DNA from: Cohnella faecalis
GTDB taxonomy: Bacteria > Bacillota > Bacilli > Paenibacillales > Paenibacillaceae
Direction: 5' to 3'
DNA: 64,000 bases
Assembly: GCF_003570905.1 (NCBI RefSeq)
Contig: NZ_QXJM01000039.1
Location: 1,736,001 to 1,800,000, forward strand
The notes beneath the pieces are model-generated. The model made no database searches. It was not told the DNA's origin and saw only the letters and a program-made list of their open reading frames with translations. How positions within the stretch are numbered: position 1 is the stretch's first letter; every line of letters begins with the position of its first letter. Of the stretch, positions 1 to 9,335 are shown piece by piece. Made by a program: the position numbers and the translations under genes.

Positions 1-70
1 AATCGTTTTACGATGTATAGAATGATTTCACGCTTTTCTCCGATGCAAACGAAAGGAGCCCGCGACTCCC

Positions 71-1341
71 ATGCTATTGCCGACCACGCCCGCCGAAGCC
101 GGGAAATTTCGAAGACATACCATTCAACCGGAAGAAGCGCAGCGAATTTTGCTCGAAAGAGCCGTACCTCTGGAAAATGAGATCGTTTCGCTGAGCGACG
201 CTTGGGGACGACGTCTTGCGGAGGACGTTCATGCGACCGAGCCGTTTCCTCCGTTTCGGCGTTCAGGGATGGACGGCTATGCGGTTCGCACCGAGGATTT
301 GCTGCTGGCGACGCCCGATGAGCCTGCGATTCTAAGCGTCGTAGAAGCGATCCCTTGCGGCGCCGTTCCTGCACGGAGAATCGCAAAAGGGCAAGCGGCG
401 CGCATTATGACCGGAGGCATGGTTCCGGATGGGGCCGACGCGGTCGTAATGCTGGAGATGACCCGCCCAGCGACGGAGGGGGGCGATGGGAGCTTGGTAG
501 CTATCGCCCATCCCATTCCGGCAGGCCGCAACGTCGCCGACGTCGGCTGCGAGATGTCCGCCGGGCAGAAGCTGCTGACGGCAGGACAAGTCGTTCTCGC
601 AGGCGAATCCGCCTTGCTTGCCGCTTGCGGCTTCGCGCGCGTACCGGTCGTCTGCAAGCCCAAGGTCGCCATTCTGTCGACCGGCAGCGAGCTGCTTGAA
701 GTCGACGAGCCGCTTCAGCCCGGCCGCATCCGCAACAGCAATTCCATCATGCTCGAAGCGCTGGTCAAGCAAGCGGGGGCGGAGCCCGTCGTTCTCGGCC
801 GGGTGCCCGACGACGTTCACGCCGCGCAAGCGCTCGTCGAACGAGGGCTCGCCGAAGCGGATCTCATGCTGACGACCGGCGGCGTGTCCGTCGGCGATTA
901 CGATATTATGGTCGACTTGCTCGCTCGCTGGGACGGTCGAACGCTGTTCAACAAAGTGGCGATGAGACCGGGAAGCCCGACGACAGCCGCCGAATCGGGC
1001 GAAGGCCGCTTGCTGCTTGCGCTATCCGGCAACCCCGGTGCGTGTTTTGTCGGCTTTCACTTGTTCGCGCTTCCCGTCATAAGAACGATGCTAGGCTCTT
1101 CCGAGCCATTACCGGAACGATTCGAGGCCCGTCTGGCCGAGTCGTTCCCGAAAGTGAACGCCTACACTCGGTTTATCCGAAGTCGGACGGAAATTAGCCG
1201 AGGCACTCTCTATGTCCGGCCGACCGGCGACGACAAATCGAGCCTCATGACGACGATCGTCGGCGCCGACTGCCTGATCGTCATCCCCCGACGAAGGAAG
1301 GCTTCGCGCAGGGTGAACTGGTCGAAGCTATTCGGCTCTAG
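71..1341 (+). CDS. moeA: Molybdopterin molybdenumtransferase MoeA (one-base frameshift near its end)
   Basis: MoeA inserts molybdate into adenylylated molybdopterin in the last step of molybdenum cofactor synthesis, in the cytoplasm. The protein shows the family's N-terminal PFRRSGMDGYAV segment, the central MoCF-binding fold with STGSEL and TTGGVSVGDYD (about residues 267-277), and SGNPGACFVGF. As written, the frame runs on into mobB to give one 657-residue product. The C-terminus is visible in the next frame: adding one C to the C run at 1285-1289 restores IPPTKEGFAQGELVEAIRL and a TAG at 1339-1341, the usual MoeA ending. I therefore call two genes and a one-base deletion, probably a sequencing error. 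AAAGGAG lies about 12 bases before the ATG. Confidence 0.93.
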
Positions 1342-1381
1342 CCGCAACACATACCGGCATCGACAGGAGGGTGGAAGAACG

Positions 1382-2044
1382 ATGCGCATTATTCAAATCG
1401 TCGGTTACAAAAACGCCGGCAAAACGACCCTTGTCTGCGAAATCGTGCGCACGCTTTCGGAGCTGGGGCTGAGAGTAGGCACGCTCAAGCGCGACGCGCA
1501 CGATTTCGAGCCCGATATTCCGGGCACCGACACATGGAAGCACAGACAAGCGGGAGCGGCGGCGACCGCCATTACTTCGGCTGCTCGAACCGCTTGGTTC
1601 GAGGAACGGCCCTCCGAGCTGGCACAGCTAGCAGAAGGAATGGCCGCCCGCAGCGTCGAAGCTCTCATTGTGGAAGGCTTCAAAAACGCAGCATATCCCA
1701 AAATCGTCATGCTCCGGGGTCCAGAGGACGCGGACTTGTTGGCGTTGCCCAACGTTGTCGCAATCTTGACGCGATTTCCCCATGAAAATGCAGCTGTCAA
1801 AGCTATTGCTGCACCGGAAGCTTGCAACGTTCTCGGAGCCTCGACAACCCGAGAGAGCTCCGAAGCAATCGAAGCATTTGCAGCCTCGGATGCCCCCGAA
1901 CCACTCGATTTTTCAGCAGCTCAAACTTCTTCCCACTCCACCGAATTCCTCGAAAAAGCGTCATCTCAAGGCATCCCGATCTTCACCGCTCCCGATTCGG
2001 ACTATGGGACCGTTCTCGCGTTCGCCCGCCGCTTTTTCGCATAA
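1382..2044 (+). CDS. mobB: Molybdopterin-guanine dinucleotide biosynthesis protein MobB
   Basis: MobB is a small P-loop GTP-binding adaptor in molybdenum cofactor maturation; it assists nucleotide attachment or delivery. The start MRIIQIVGYKNAGKTTL carries the Walker A motif at residues 8-15, followed by the family's GTLKRDAHDFEPDIPGTDTW segment and IVEGFK. The ATG at 1382 has AGGAGG at 1365-1370. The gene lies 40 bases after the restored moeA stop, so the two are probably co-transcribed. The C-terminal 60-70 residues are Ser/Ala-rich and match the family poorly before the ending YGTVLAFARRFFA. The apparent in-frame fusion to MoeA is treated as an artefact. Confidence 0.88.
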   Translation: MRIIQIVGYKNAGKTTLVCEIVRTLSELGLRVGTLKRDAHDFEPDIPGTDTWKHRQAGAAATAITSAARTAWFEERPSELAQLAEGMAARSVEALIVEGFKNAAYPKIVMLRGPEDADLLALPNVVAILTRFPHENAAVKAIAAPEACNVLGASTTRESSEAIEAFAASDAPEPLDFSAAQTSSHSTEFLEKASSQGIPIFTAPDSDYGTVLAFARRFFA

Positions 2045-2095
2045 TCGAGGGGGCCTCGTGCTCCCGACCACCGCCTTGCGTGCAACGAACATAAC

Positions 2096-2125
2096 AAAAA
2101 GCCCCGACAACGCCGGGACTTTTTG
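2096..2125. terminator. Bidirectional intrinsic terminator between mobB and the SRPBCC gene
   Basis: AAAAAGCCCCG, a short loop, then CGGGACTTTTT. An A run on one side and a T run on the other suit both converging genes. Confidence 0.8.
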
Positions 2126-2137
2126 TTGCAGGAACGG

Positions 2138-2647
2138 TTATTGCACGTCTTGCAGATGCTCGGCGAGGCGATCCCAGGTTTCGGCGATCCCTTGCTCCAT
2201 ACCCATTTCCAACACGGTTTTGAGCGCTTCGGCCGACTCGTAAAGGGCGTGACTAACAAGCTTCGTCTTGCCATCTTGCTCGACGAAAGTCATTGTGATC
2301 CGGGCCGACGGCATCGCATCCGATTCATTGCCCTCGGCATCCGAGAAGTAGTCGACATAGACGATTTTCTCCACTTCGACGATTTCATGGTAGATAGCCT
2401 TGCCCCATGATTCGAAGCCGAAGTAATCGCCTTGATTCTCGTCGATGCATTTCATGCAGTAGTGCCAGACGCCGCCCGGGCGAAAATCGATGTTGCAAAC
2501 CGTAAGCGTCCAGCCGCGAGGGCCCCACCAGCGCTTCAGATGCTCGGCCTCCGAGAACGCTTTGAATACGAGGGCGCGCGGCGCTTCGAATACGCGCTCG
2601 AGCGTCAGCTCTTGACCTTCTGCCTTAAGAGTCATTTTGTTCGACAT
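2138..2647 (-). CDS. SRPBCC (AHSA1-type) domain protein
   Basis: A single-domain START/Bet v1-like protein of 169 residues. Family hallmarks are ERVFEAPRALVFKAFSEAEH, the RWWGPRGWT segment, FRPGGVWHY and the C-terminal GMEQGIAETWDRLAEHL helix. Proteins of this group bind hydrophobic ligands; the substrate is unknown. A longer in-frame start exists upstream, but it would begin inside the -35 box. I chose the ATG at 2647, which has AGGAGG 11 bases upstream. No ArsR-type regulator, often paired with this family, is next to it. Confidence 0.85.
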   Translation of the reverse strand: MSNKMTLKAEGQELTLERVFEAPRALVFKAFSEAEHLKRWWGPRGWTLTVCNIDFRPGGVWHYCMKCIDENQGDYFGFESWGKAIYHEIVEVEKIVYVDYFSDAEGNESDAMPSARITMTFVEQDGKTKLVSHALYESAEALKTVLEMGMEQGIAETWDRLAEHLQDVQ

Positions 2648-2803
2648 GGGTACGAATTCCTCCTGAAATGTAGAGTCGGGGATTATCGCCTTTGCGATTG
2701 CAGTCGTTGCAGGTGCTTTTCCGGCGTTGTGAACGGCTTGTCCCGGAATTCCCGGCAAGCATCCGGCCAAGCGCCGTTTGTTAGTTGCCTGAATCTTGAT
2801 TTC

Positions 2804-2838
2804 AATATACTCGATATGGAATATTCCTGTCAAGGAAT
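2804..2838 (-). promoter_or_regulatory. Promoter of the SRPBCC gene with an inverted repeat over the -35 box
   Basis: On the minus strand, TTGACA (2828-2833) is followed by 18 bases and TATATT (2804-2809). ATTCC and GGAAT arms (2823-2838) flank the -35 box exactly, so a dimeric repressor could block it. The predicted leader is about 150 bases. Confidence 0.6.
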
Positions 2839-2920
2839 ACTAATCAACTTGGCAATAGGGGAGTTCGCTTGCACGCAAATTGACGATAACTTATATGCAG
2901 TCCGGAGAGCCAATCTATGT

Positions 2921-2950
2921 TTGCGCATACGAGAAAAAACCTGCTATGAT
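2921..2950 (+). promoter_or_regulatory. Candidate sigma-A promoter for the ROK kinase
   Basis: TTGCGC (2921-2926), an 18-base spacer and TATGAT (2945-2950), about 65 bases before the start codon. The -35 box is a partial match only. Confidence 0.4.
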
Positions 2951-3015
2951 GACAGCGTTGGCACAGCTCGCCAATCAGTCATTATTGCGGAAATCGGAAG
3001 GGCGGACTCTTAAGT

Positions 3016-3980
3016 ATGAGTTATGTTCTCGGCATGGATGTCGGCGGCACGAACGTTGTTGCGGGATTGTTCGATTCCCATGGAACATTGGTACGTAAAA
3101 TAAAAACACCTACGGAAAAGAGACGCGGCGCTGACGGTCTGCTTCTCCAATTGGCAGGATTTGCCACCGAGCTGTTGGATGCGGAGGGCGTTGCGCGGGA
3201 ACGGCTTGGGGCGATCGGACTCGGGCTTCCCGGCTTTATCGATCCGATCGCAGGCCTTGTCGACGCGGCTAACCTGCCCTTGTCCCGTACGCCTGTAAGC
3301 GATCGGCTGGGCGAATTGACCGGAGTGCCCGTCACCGTTCAGAATGACGTCAAAATGATCGTATACGGCGAGTCGCTGCGAGGAGCGGGCCAAAACTTGC
3401 CGCACGTGCTCGGGGTGACCCTTGGCACCGGGATGGCTTCGGCTTGGGTTAGCCAGGGCAGGCTTCACGACGGAGCGGGCAACTTGGCCGGAGAGCTCGG
3501 ACATATTACGTTTCCCGATATTCCATACGTGTGCGGCTGCGGGATGAAAGGCTGCATAGAGACGGTCGCTTCGGCTACCGGAATCGCTCGCCAGGCGAGA
3601 GATGCCATTGCGGAAGGATGGGAAGGTCCTCTCTCCGCGCGGGTTTCTGCCGACAGGCTGGGAGAATTGACCTCGAAGGATGTGTCGGAAGCTTGCCGGG
3701 CAGGGGATTCCATGGCTATCGAAATCTATCGGCGAACCGCCAATTGGCTGTCGCAAGCGCTCGTTCCCGTCATTGCGGTGCTCTGCCCGGACGTTATCGT
3801 CGTGGGCGGGGGGTAGCCTCCGCGGGAAGCGTCTTTTTCGAGCCGTTGACCGCGGCCATATCCGAAAGGCTTCATCCATTGCTGCGGGAGCATCTGCGGA
3901 TCGTGCCTCCTCTTCTCGGAGACGACGCAGGTCTTTACGGCAGCGCCGAGTACGCTAAATCTGTAATCCTTCGTTCCTAA
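3016..3980 (+). CDS. ROK-family sugar kinase, glucokinase-like (one-base frameshift)
   Basis: ROK proteins phosphorylate sugars or act as sugar-responsive repressors. This one has no N-terminal DNA-binding domain, so kinase is favoured. It opens with the phosphate-binding DVGGTN loop (residues 8-13), has LGLPGFIDP, the substrate helix segment GELGHITFP and the zinc motif CGCGMKGCIE (about residues 173-182). The frame stops at 3814 right after VVGGG. One extra G in the G run at 3808-3813 restores VASAGSVFFEPL and the C-terminus up to about 3980. The substrate (glucose or another hexose) cannot be fixed from sequence. A terminator follows at 4014. Confidence 0.87.
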
Positions 3981-4013
3981 CTTTCCAACGCAGCGAAGGA
4001 TACAACTTATAGG

Positions 4014-4047
4014 AGAGGTTGTCTCTGAGGGACAGCCTCTTTGTCTT
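4014..4047 (+). terminator. Intrinsic terminator of the ROK gene
   Basis: AGAGGTTGTC and GACAGCCTCT form a ten-base stem with one G-T pair and a seven-base loop, followed by a T-rich stretch. Confidence 0.75.
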
Positions 4048-4069
4048 TCGGAGTCGCTTCTCTCGGCAA

Positions 4070-4695
4070 CGGGTGGTACTCGTCCCACTATTGAGCGCCC
4101 GCTCCCGCCAATCGCCGAAAGTAAGGTACCTCGTCCCACTGTAGAGCGCCCGCGCCCGCCAATCGCCGAAAGTAGGGTACCTCGTCCCACTGTAGAGCGC
4201 CCACGCCCGCCAATCGCCGAAAGTATGGTACCTCGTCCCACTATTGAGCGCCCACGCCCGCCAATCGCCGAAAGTATGGTACCTCGTCCCACTATTGAGC
4301 GCCCACGCCCGCCAATCGCCGAAAGTAAGGTACCTCGTCCCACTGTAGAGCGCCCGCCAATCGCCGAAAGTATGGTACCTCGTCCCACTGTAGAGCGCCC
4401 ACGCCCGCCAATCGCCGAAAGTAAGGTACCTCGTCCCACTATTGAGCGCCCACGCCCGCCAATCGTCGAAAGTGAGGTACCTCGTCCCACTATTGAGCGC
4501 CCGCTCCCGCCAATCGCCGAAAGTGAGGTGCCTCGTCCCACTGTAGAGCGCCCGCGCCCGCCAATCGCCGAAAGTATGGTACCTCGTCCCACTGTAGAGC
4601 GCCCGCGCCCGCCAATCGCCGAAAGTATGGTACCTCGTCCCACTGTAGAGCGCCCGCACCCGCCAATCGCCGAAAGTATGGTACCTCGTCCCTCT
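4070..4695. repeat. 51-bp tandem repeat array A
   Basis: About 12 head-to-tail units with a 51-base period; one unit is shortened near 4345. Each carries GGTACCTCGTCCCACT followed by an array-specific stretch, GAGCGCCCRCGCCCGCCAA then TCGCCGAAAGT. It lies between the ROK terminator and the capA promoter. Because 51 is a multiple of three, the array reads as stop-free 17-residue repeats in several frames on both strands; I do not believe these are proteins. The core is shared with arrays B (19017-19650) and C (35346-36895). Confidence 0.92.
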
Positions 4696-4754
4696 GATGC
4701 TCTAGCTACACAATTCGCACGAATTCTGTGCCGCCCGTTTAGTCCAAGATAACC

Positions 4755-4783
4755 TTAAGGGACGGCTTCTTCTATGTTATAAT
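4755..4783 (+). promoter_or_regulatory. Sigma-A promoter of the CapA-like gene
   Basis: A perfect TATAAT (4778-4783) with a TG two bases upstream (extended -10), and a weak TTAAGG -35 (4755-4760) at 17 bases. It begins about 60 bases after the repeat array. Confidence 0.6.
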
Positions 4784-4816
4784 GCGTGAAGAGAACTTTA
4801 CGGAGGTAGCGACTTC

Positions 4817-6051
4817 ATGCCTTATTCCCGCTCTCAATCGCATCGGAGAACGCGTCAACGAAATCGGAACAAGCTGCGCAGATGGCTCGTCATTAATTTG
4901 ATTTTGCTTGCCGCCGTAATTGCCGCTGCCGTCTGGGTATGGAGCGAGCTTCGCGGCGACGAGAACCGGGGGACGGTCGACAAGCCGCGCACCGAAACGG
5001 CGCCGCCTGCGGAGTCGCAGGCAACGAGCCCCGCGGCTCCGACGGAGTCTTCGGCGGCCGTTCCGTCGCCGCTCGCTTCTCCGACACCGGAGGAGACCGG
5101 CGACCGCTCCGGGAGCGTAACGTTCGCTTTCGTCGGCGATATTTTGCCGGCGGCGAGAGTGGCGGAGCTGATGGACAAATACGGATACGATTACCCTTAT
5201 CGGGAAGCGCGCAGCCTGCTCGAAGCGGCGGATTTGACGGCGGGGAATTTGGAGACGTCGATAACGACCCGCGGCGATCCAGCGCAAAACAAGCAGTATT
5301 TGTTTCGGGGACCCGCCGAAGCGCTCCCGGCGATTAAGGATGCCGGGTTCGACGTTTTAAGCTTGGCGAATAACCATTCGCTGGATTACGGCTGGGTCGG
5401 TCTTCGCGACACGATGGACGCTCTGGACGACATCCAGCTTCCGCATGTCGGCGCGGGCGCCGATGCGGCGGAAGCTTACACTCCCCGTTATTTGGAGAGA
5501 AACGGGCTGACCGTCGGCTTCATCGGCGTTACGAGAGTCGTGCCGGAAACCGATTGGAAAGCGGGAACGAACCATCCGGGGCTTGCGGAAGCTTACGATC
5601 CTACGAAAGTGATTGCCGCCATCCGGGAAGCGAAGGGCAACGCAGATTTGGTCGTCGTTCTCGTCCATTGGGGCATCGAGAAAGCGGAACGACCGGACGA
5701 TAAGCAGAAGACGCTCGGTCATGCGTTTGTCGATGCGGGCGCCGATCTCGTGATCGGGAGTCACCCGCACGTGCTGCAAGGGTTCGAAGCCTACAAAGGA
5801 AAGTGGATCGCGTACAGCCTGGGCAACTTCGTGTTCTCGACGACGGGAAATCCGAAGACGTCCGAAACGGGGTTCTCCAGGCGGAATGCGCGGCCGACGG
5901 CGAGTGCAAGCTTGCGTTTAACCCGATGCTTTCCAAGCAATCGCAGCCTGCGCCGATGGAACCGGAGGCGGCTAAGGAAATACTGAACCGATTGAATGAT
6001 CTATCTTACGGAGCTATCGTGAAGGAGAACGGTCATATTGAGGCTAAGTAA
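4817..6051 (+). CDS. CapA-family (PgsA-like) membrane-anchored metallophosphatase-fold protein (frameshifted)
   Basis: Family members act at the cell surface; CapA/PgsA is needed for polyglutamate capsule export. The N-terminus is Arg-rich, followed by one membrane helix (about residues 23-43), a Pro/Ala/Thr-rich linker, then the CapA domain from about residue 106 with FVGDI, GNLET, NNHSLDYG, VLVHWG and GSHPH. No pgsB or pgsC is nearby, so a polyglutamate role is not supported by context. The frame breaks at the G run 5869-5872; adding one G restores GVLQAECAADGECKLAFNP and a stop at 6049-6051. The last codons overlap the next gene. Confidence 0.86.
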
Positions 6052-6873
6052 GCTGTGGTTCAAGCTTTGGTGGGTTGTTATCGATCGTCGCAAATGGAAA
6101 AAGGGGATGGCAGCCATGACGCCAGAGGAACGAAGCCGACTGCATCCATGCGTGGCCCATCGGGGCTGGTCGGGCGCCGCGCCGGAAAATACGATGGCCG
6201 CGTTCGAGATGGCGCTTCGAGAGCCTAACGTCAATTGGATGGAATTGGACGTTCATTTGTCCCAAGACGAAGTGCCGGTCGTCATTCATGACGGCACCTT
6301 GAAGCGTACGACGAACGGGAAGGGCAAGGTTATGGAGTGCACCGCCGAGCAGCTAGGCAAGCTGGACGCGGGAAGCTGGTTCAGCTCTTCCTACGCGGGA
6401 GAGGGAGTTCCGACGCTCGCGCAGGTGCTTGAGTTGGCAGCCGGCCGCTGCAACCTTAATATCGAGCTGAAGGATGACGGAGACGATCGACGGATTTTGG
6501 CGGCGAGGACGCTTGAGACGATTCGTTCCCGGGCATGGAGGCCGATGTCGTCATAACCTCCTTCGAGCAGCAATTGCTTCGCGAAGTGCGGCGGGCCGAC
6601 CCGACTATTCGGATTGGGCTCATTATTGACGGCAATCCTCCGAATTTGATCGATATTCTTAAGCGGCTGGATGCCGGATATTTGTCGATCGGCTACACTC
6701 ATCTAACGCCTGAGCTGCTGCGCGATGCGGCGCAATCAGGCATAGAGGTGATGGTTTGGACGGTGAACGACCCGGCTAACTTGCGGCTGCTGACGAATCG
6801 TCCCGAGCCTTTTCAAATTTGCACGAACTACCCGGATCGCTGGGTCGCGGCCGTCCAATCGAAGGAGCTTTGA
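6038..6873 (+). CDS. Glycerophosphodiester phosphodiesterase (frameshifted)
   Basis: GDPD enzymes split glycerophosphodiesters into glycerol 3-phosphate and an alcohol. The catalytic segment AHRGWSGAAPENT begins near residue 40, followed by the metal ligands in ELDVHLSQDEVPVVIHD, then LNIELK and the C-terminal VWTVND strand. There is no signal peptide, so the enzyme is probably cytoplasmic. The start is a TTG at 6038 with AAGGAG ten bases upstream, overlapping the end of the CapA-like gene, which suggests translational coupling. The frame breaks at the G run 6531-6533; one more G gives SRGMEADVVITSFEQ and the full length of about 278 residues. Confidence 0.88.
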
Positions 6874-6879
6874 ATCGCA

Positions 6880-7526
6880 ATGAACGAATTCGCTTCTTTT
6901 CAAAATATTCGCAATGTATACTGTGTCGGACGAAATTACAGGCTTCATGCCGCCGAAATGGGCAATGAGGTGCCGACTTCCCCGATGCTGTTCACGAAGC
7001 CGACGCATGCCGTCGTCCCGCTCGACGGTCGTCCCGTTCTGTTGCCGGGAGCATTCGGCTCCGTCCATTACGAGGCCGAGCTGGTTCTCCTGATCGGCAA
7101 AGCGTATGAACCGGGCATGAAGGCAGACGACCTGATCGTCGGCTTTACGGTCGGATTGGATCTGACGCTGCGCGACGTGCAAGACAAGCTGAAAGCCAAA
7201 GGACAGCCGTGGCTCGCCGCCAAAGGCTTCCGCAGCTCCGCTCCGATCGGCCGTTGGATGGCCTTTCCTGGAGAAGCGGCCTTGTCGGAGGCGGATTTCG
7301 GTTTGCGAATAAACGGACGAGAAGCGCAGCGCGGCAACGTGCGGGATATGGTGTTCGGATTGCAGCAATTGGTGGAATTTACGGGAAGCATTACGGGCTC
7401 GGACCCGGCGACGTGCTGTTCACGGGAACGCCTCAGGGAGTCGGAGCGCTTCAGGACGGCGATATGCTTGAAGTAAGGTGGAACGAAGAGTCGGTCGGCA
7501 CCGCGACCATTAAGCTGGAAGCATAA
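6880..7526 (+). CDS. Fumarylacetoacetate hydrolase-family protein (frameshifted)
   Basis: The FAH fold hydrolyses or decarboxylates beta-diketo or oxalo acids with a divalent metal; the substrate here is unknown. The start is short, with CVGRNY near residue 16, then LFTKPTHAV, the metal ligands in HYEAELVLLIG and the GLDLTLRDVQ segment, as in the YcgM/FAHD1-like branch. The frame breaks at the T run 7378-7380; with one more T, VEFYGKHYGLGPGDVLFTGTP leads to a normal C-terminus ending at 7526. It follows the GDPD gene by six bases. Confidence 0.87.
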
Positions 7527-7528
7527 AA

Positions 7529-7575
7529 AAGAGGCTGCTCCGCACAGGTCGCTTGAGACCGCGGATCAGCCTCTT
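7529..7575. terminator. Bidirectional terminator between the FAH and HD-GYP genes
   Basis: AAGAGGCTGCTCCGC and GCGGATCAGCCTCTT form an imperfect 15-base stem around a 17-base loop, preceded by an A run. Confidence 0.75.
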
Positions 7576-7581
7576 GCTATG

Positions 7582-8694
7582 TTATTTGTCCGAGAATTGC
7601 TCACGGATGGCAAGCAGCTTAGGAAGCGTCTCGAAAAAAACGTCGACGACGGCGGGGTCGAAATGTCGGCCTCGTTCTTCGAGGAACAGGGCTTCGATTT
7701 TTTCGATTGGCCATGCGGCTTTGTATACCCGTTCCGCGCTTAGCGCGTCAAAGACGTCGGCTACCGCCGTTATTCGCCCGTAAATATGAATGTCTTCGCC
7801 TTTAAGCCCATTAGGATAACCCGTGCCGTTCCATTTCTCATGGTGCTGCTCGGCTACGATCGAAGCGGTGCGGAGCAGCTCGCGGCGGGAGCCCTTGAGC
7901 AGCTGATGCCCGATTTTCGTATGCGACTTAATAATATCGTATTCCTCGTCTGTCAGCTTGCCGGGCTTAAGCAGCACGGCGTCGGGAATAGCGACCTTGC
8001 CGATGTCGTGCATAGGAGAAGCGGTGCGGAGCAGCTCCGCTTCGTATTCGCTTAGGCCAAGCCCCAGCGCGAGCACATAGGAGTAGTCCGCTACCCTTTT
8101 GACGTGATTGCCCGTCTCCTTGTTGCGGATCTCGCCGATCTCGCCCATCGTGGAGATGATCTCGCGCTGCGTATCTACGATTTCCTGGTGCAGCAGAACG
8201 GACTCCAGCGATTTGCCCGCATAGGAGGCTGCGAGCGACAGCATGTCCAAGTCACGCGTCGTGAAGACTGCGCTCTCGGTCATTTTATTGACGGCCTGAT
8301 AAGCACCGATTATATTTCCTTCATTGTTCCGGAATGGAATCGATATGATCGATTTGGTCACATAACCGGTTTTGAGGTCGTTGTCGGGGTTAAACCTCGG
8401 GTCGTTGTAGGCGTCTTCGACGATAATCGATTCGCCCGTCTCGATGGCTGTTCCGACGAAGCCGCTGCCGAACGGAATGCGGATTTCGTCCACGCCGTGC
8501 GCGACCGTTGTATACAGCTCCTCGCGAACCGCGTCGATCAGCCATACCGTGCAACGGTCGGACAAGATCATTTCCCGGCCCATGTTCGCCATAAGCACGA
8601 GAACCGAGTTTAGCTTCGTTTCGCTTGCTATCTTCGCAGTATAGTCGAATATGATACGAAGCAAATGTTCGGGGGTCAGCTCTTGCTTCAGCAC
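7582..8694 (-). CDS. GAF and HD-GYP domain protein, probable cyclic-di-GMP phosphodiesterase
   Basis: The N-terminal half (about residues 20-175) is a GAF sensor domain. The C-terminal half is HD-GYP, with the metal motif MHDIGK, the HxxH-type segment EQHHEKWNGTGYP and ADVFDALSAERVYK. HD-GYP enzymes degrade cyclic-di-GMP; the GAF ligand is unknown and there is no membrane segment, so it is a soluble intracellular sensor. The start is a GTG at 8694 with AAGGAG 11 bases upstream. It reads as a single transcription unit facing the FAH gene. Full length with no sign of damage. Confidence 0.9.
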   Translation of the reverse strand: MLKQELTPEHLLRIIFDYTAKIASETKLNSVLVLMANMGREMILSDRCTVWLIDAVREELYTTVAHGVDEIRIPFGSGFVGTAIETGESIIVEDAYNDPRFNPDNDLKTGYVTKSIISIPFRNNEGNIIGAYQAVNKMTESAVFTTRDLDMLSLAASYAGKSLESVLLHQEIVDTQREIISTMGEIGEIRNKETGNHVKRVADYSYVLALGLGLSEYEAELLRTASPMHDIGKVAIPDAVLLKPGKLTDEEYDIIKSHTKIGHQLLKGSRRELLRTASIVAEQHHEKWNGTGYPNGLKGEDIHIYGRITAVADVFDALSAERVYKAAWPIEKIEALFLEERGRHFDPAVVDVFFETLPKLLAIREQFSDK

Positions 8695-8780
8695 GATAGG
8701 AACAACTCCTTACAAGGTATCTTTATCCTTATTCGTGCTGAAAGTTGTCGAATCCTGCCTGTTCCAGGGGAAAAGCCTCG

Positions 8781-9335
8781 TTATTTTTCCAATCCCTTCA
8801 AATAGGTACTTACGGCCCAGATCAAGCTGTCGTCTTTATTTTCCGACATGCGGAACCCGCCGAGAGCGTCGAGAGAAGCGAACCCGTGAATGAGGCTCCG
8901 AAGACCCCGGACCGCATGAACGGTCGTCGTCGCATTCAACTCGTAATGCTCCATTAGCCGGACAAGAAGCTGCAAAATAAGGTCGGATTCGGTCTGAAAT
9001 AACGCGGACGGCGCTTCCGGCAGCCGGTTCAACGCCTCGTACATGCCGGGCTCCTTGCCGGCAAATGCGGCATAGGCTTTCGCCACCGCGATTAGCGCGG
9101 AGTCGCCGGACCGTCCGATCGCCGCTTCCGTCAATCGCTCGCGCAGCTTGCGAGCTCCGATCTCCGCCAGCTTCATCCTTAAATCCTCAAGCCCTGCGAC
9201 ATGATTGTATAGGGAAGGCGTTTTGATGCCTAGAGCCGCTGCGACGGCGGCCAATGTCACTTTGTCCAAGCCTTCGTTATTCGCGATATCGGCGGCGGCT
9301 TCCAGAACTCGTTCGGGCGTCAGTCGGATTCTCAT
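8781..9335 (-). CDS. TetR-family transcriptional regulator
   Basis: The N-terminal helix-turn-helix (about residues 10-50, ALGIKTPSLYNHV) is typical, with a WHG-like C-terminal ligand domain. Its ATG overlaps the stop of the upstream metallo-hydrolase (ATGA at 9332-9335), so the two are made from one message. A perfect inverted repeat lies in the operon's promoter (10098-10114), so autoregulation is the likely mode, with release by an unknown small molecule related to the hydrolase's substrate. At 184 residues it is the usual length. Confidence 0.9.
   Translation of the reverse strand: MRIRLTPERVLEAAADIANNEGLDKVTLAAVAAALGIKTPSLYNHVAGLEDLRMKLAEIGARKLRERLTEAAIGRSGDSALIAVAKAYAAFAGKEPGMYEALNRLPEAPSALFQTESDLILQLLVRLMEHYELNATTTVHAVRGLRSLIHGFASLDALGGFRMSENKDDSLIWAVSTYLKGLEK

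Noticed and set aside
71..2044. Bifunctional MoeA-MobB enzyme
   Set aside because: One lost C explains the joined frame; both proteins are normal after correction.
2648..2833. Longer form of the SRPBCC protein from 2833
   Set aside because: It would start inside the -35 box of the likely promoter and lacks a ribosome site.
4070..4760. A protein of 17-residue repeats (VPRPTVERPRPPIAES) encoded by array A, and the similar long frames on both strands of arrays B and C
   Set aside because: The repeat period of 51 is a multiple of three, so any stop-free unit gives long frames. Several frames on both strands are equally open, none has a proper ribosome site, and neighbouring arrays read different, unrelated sequences.
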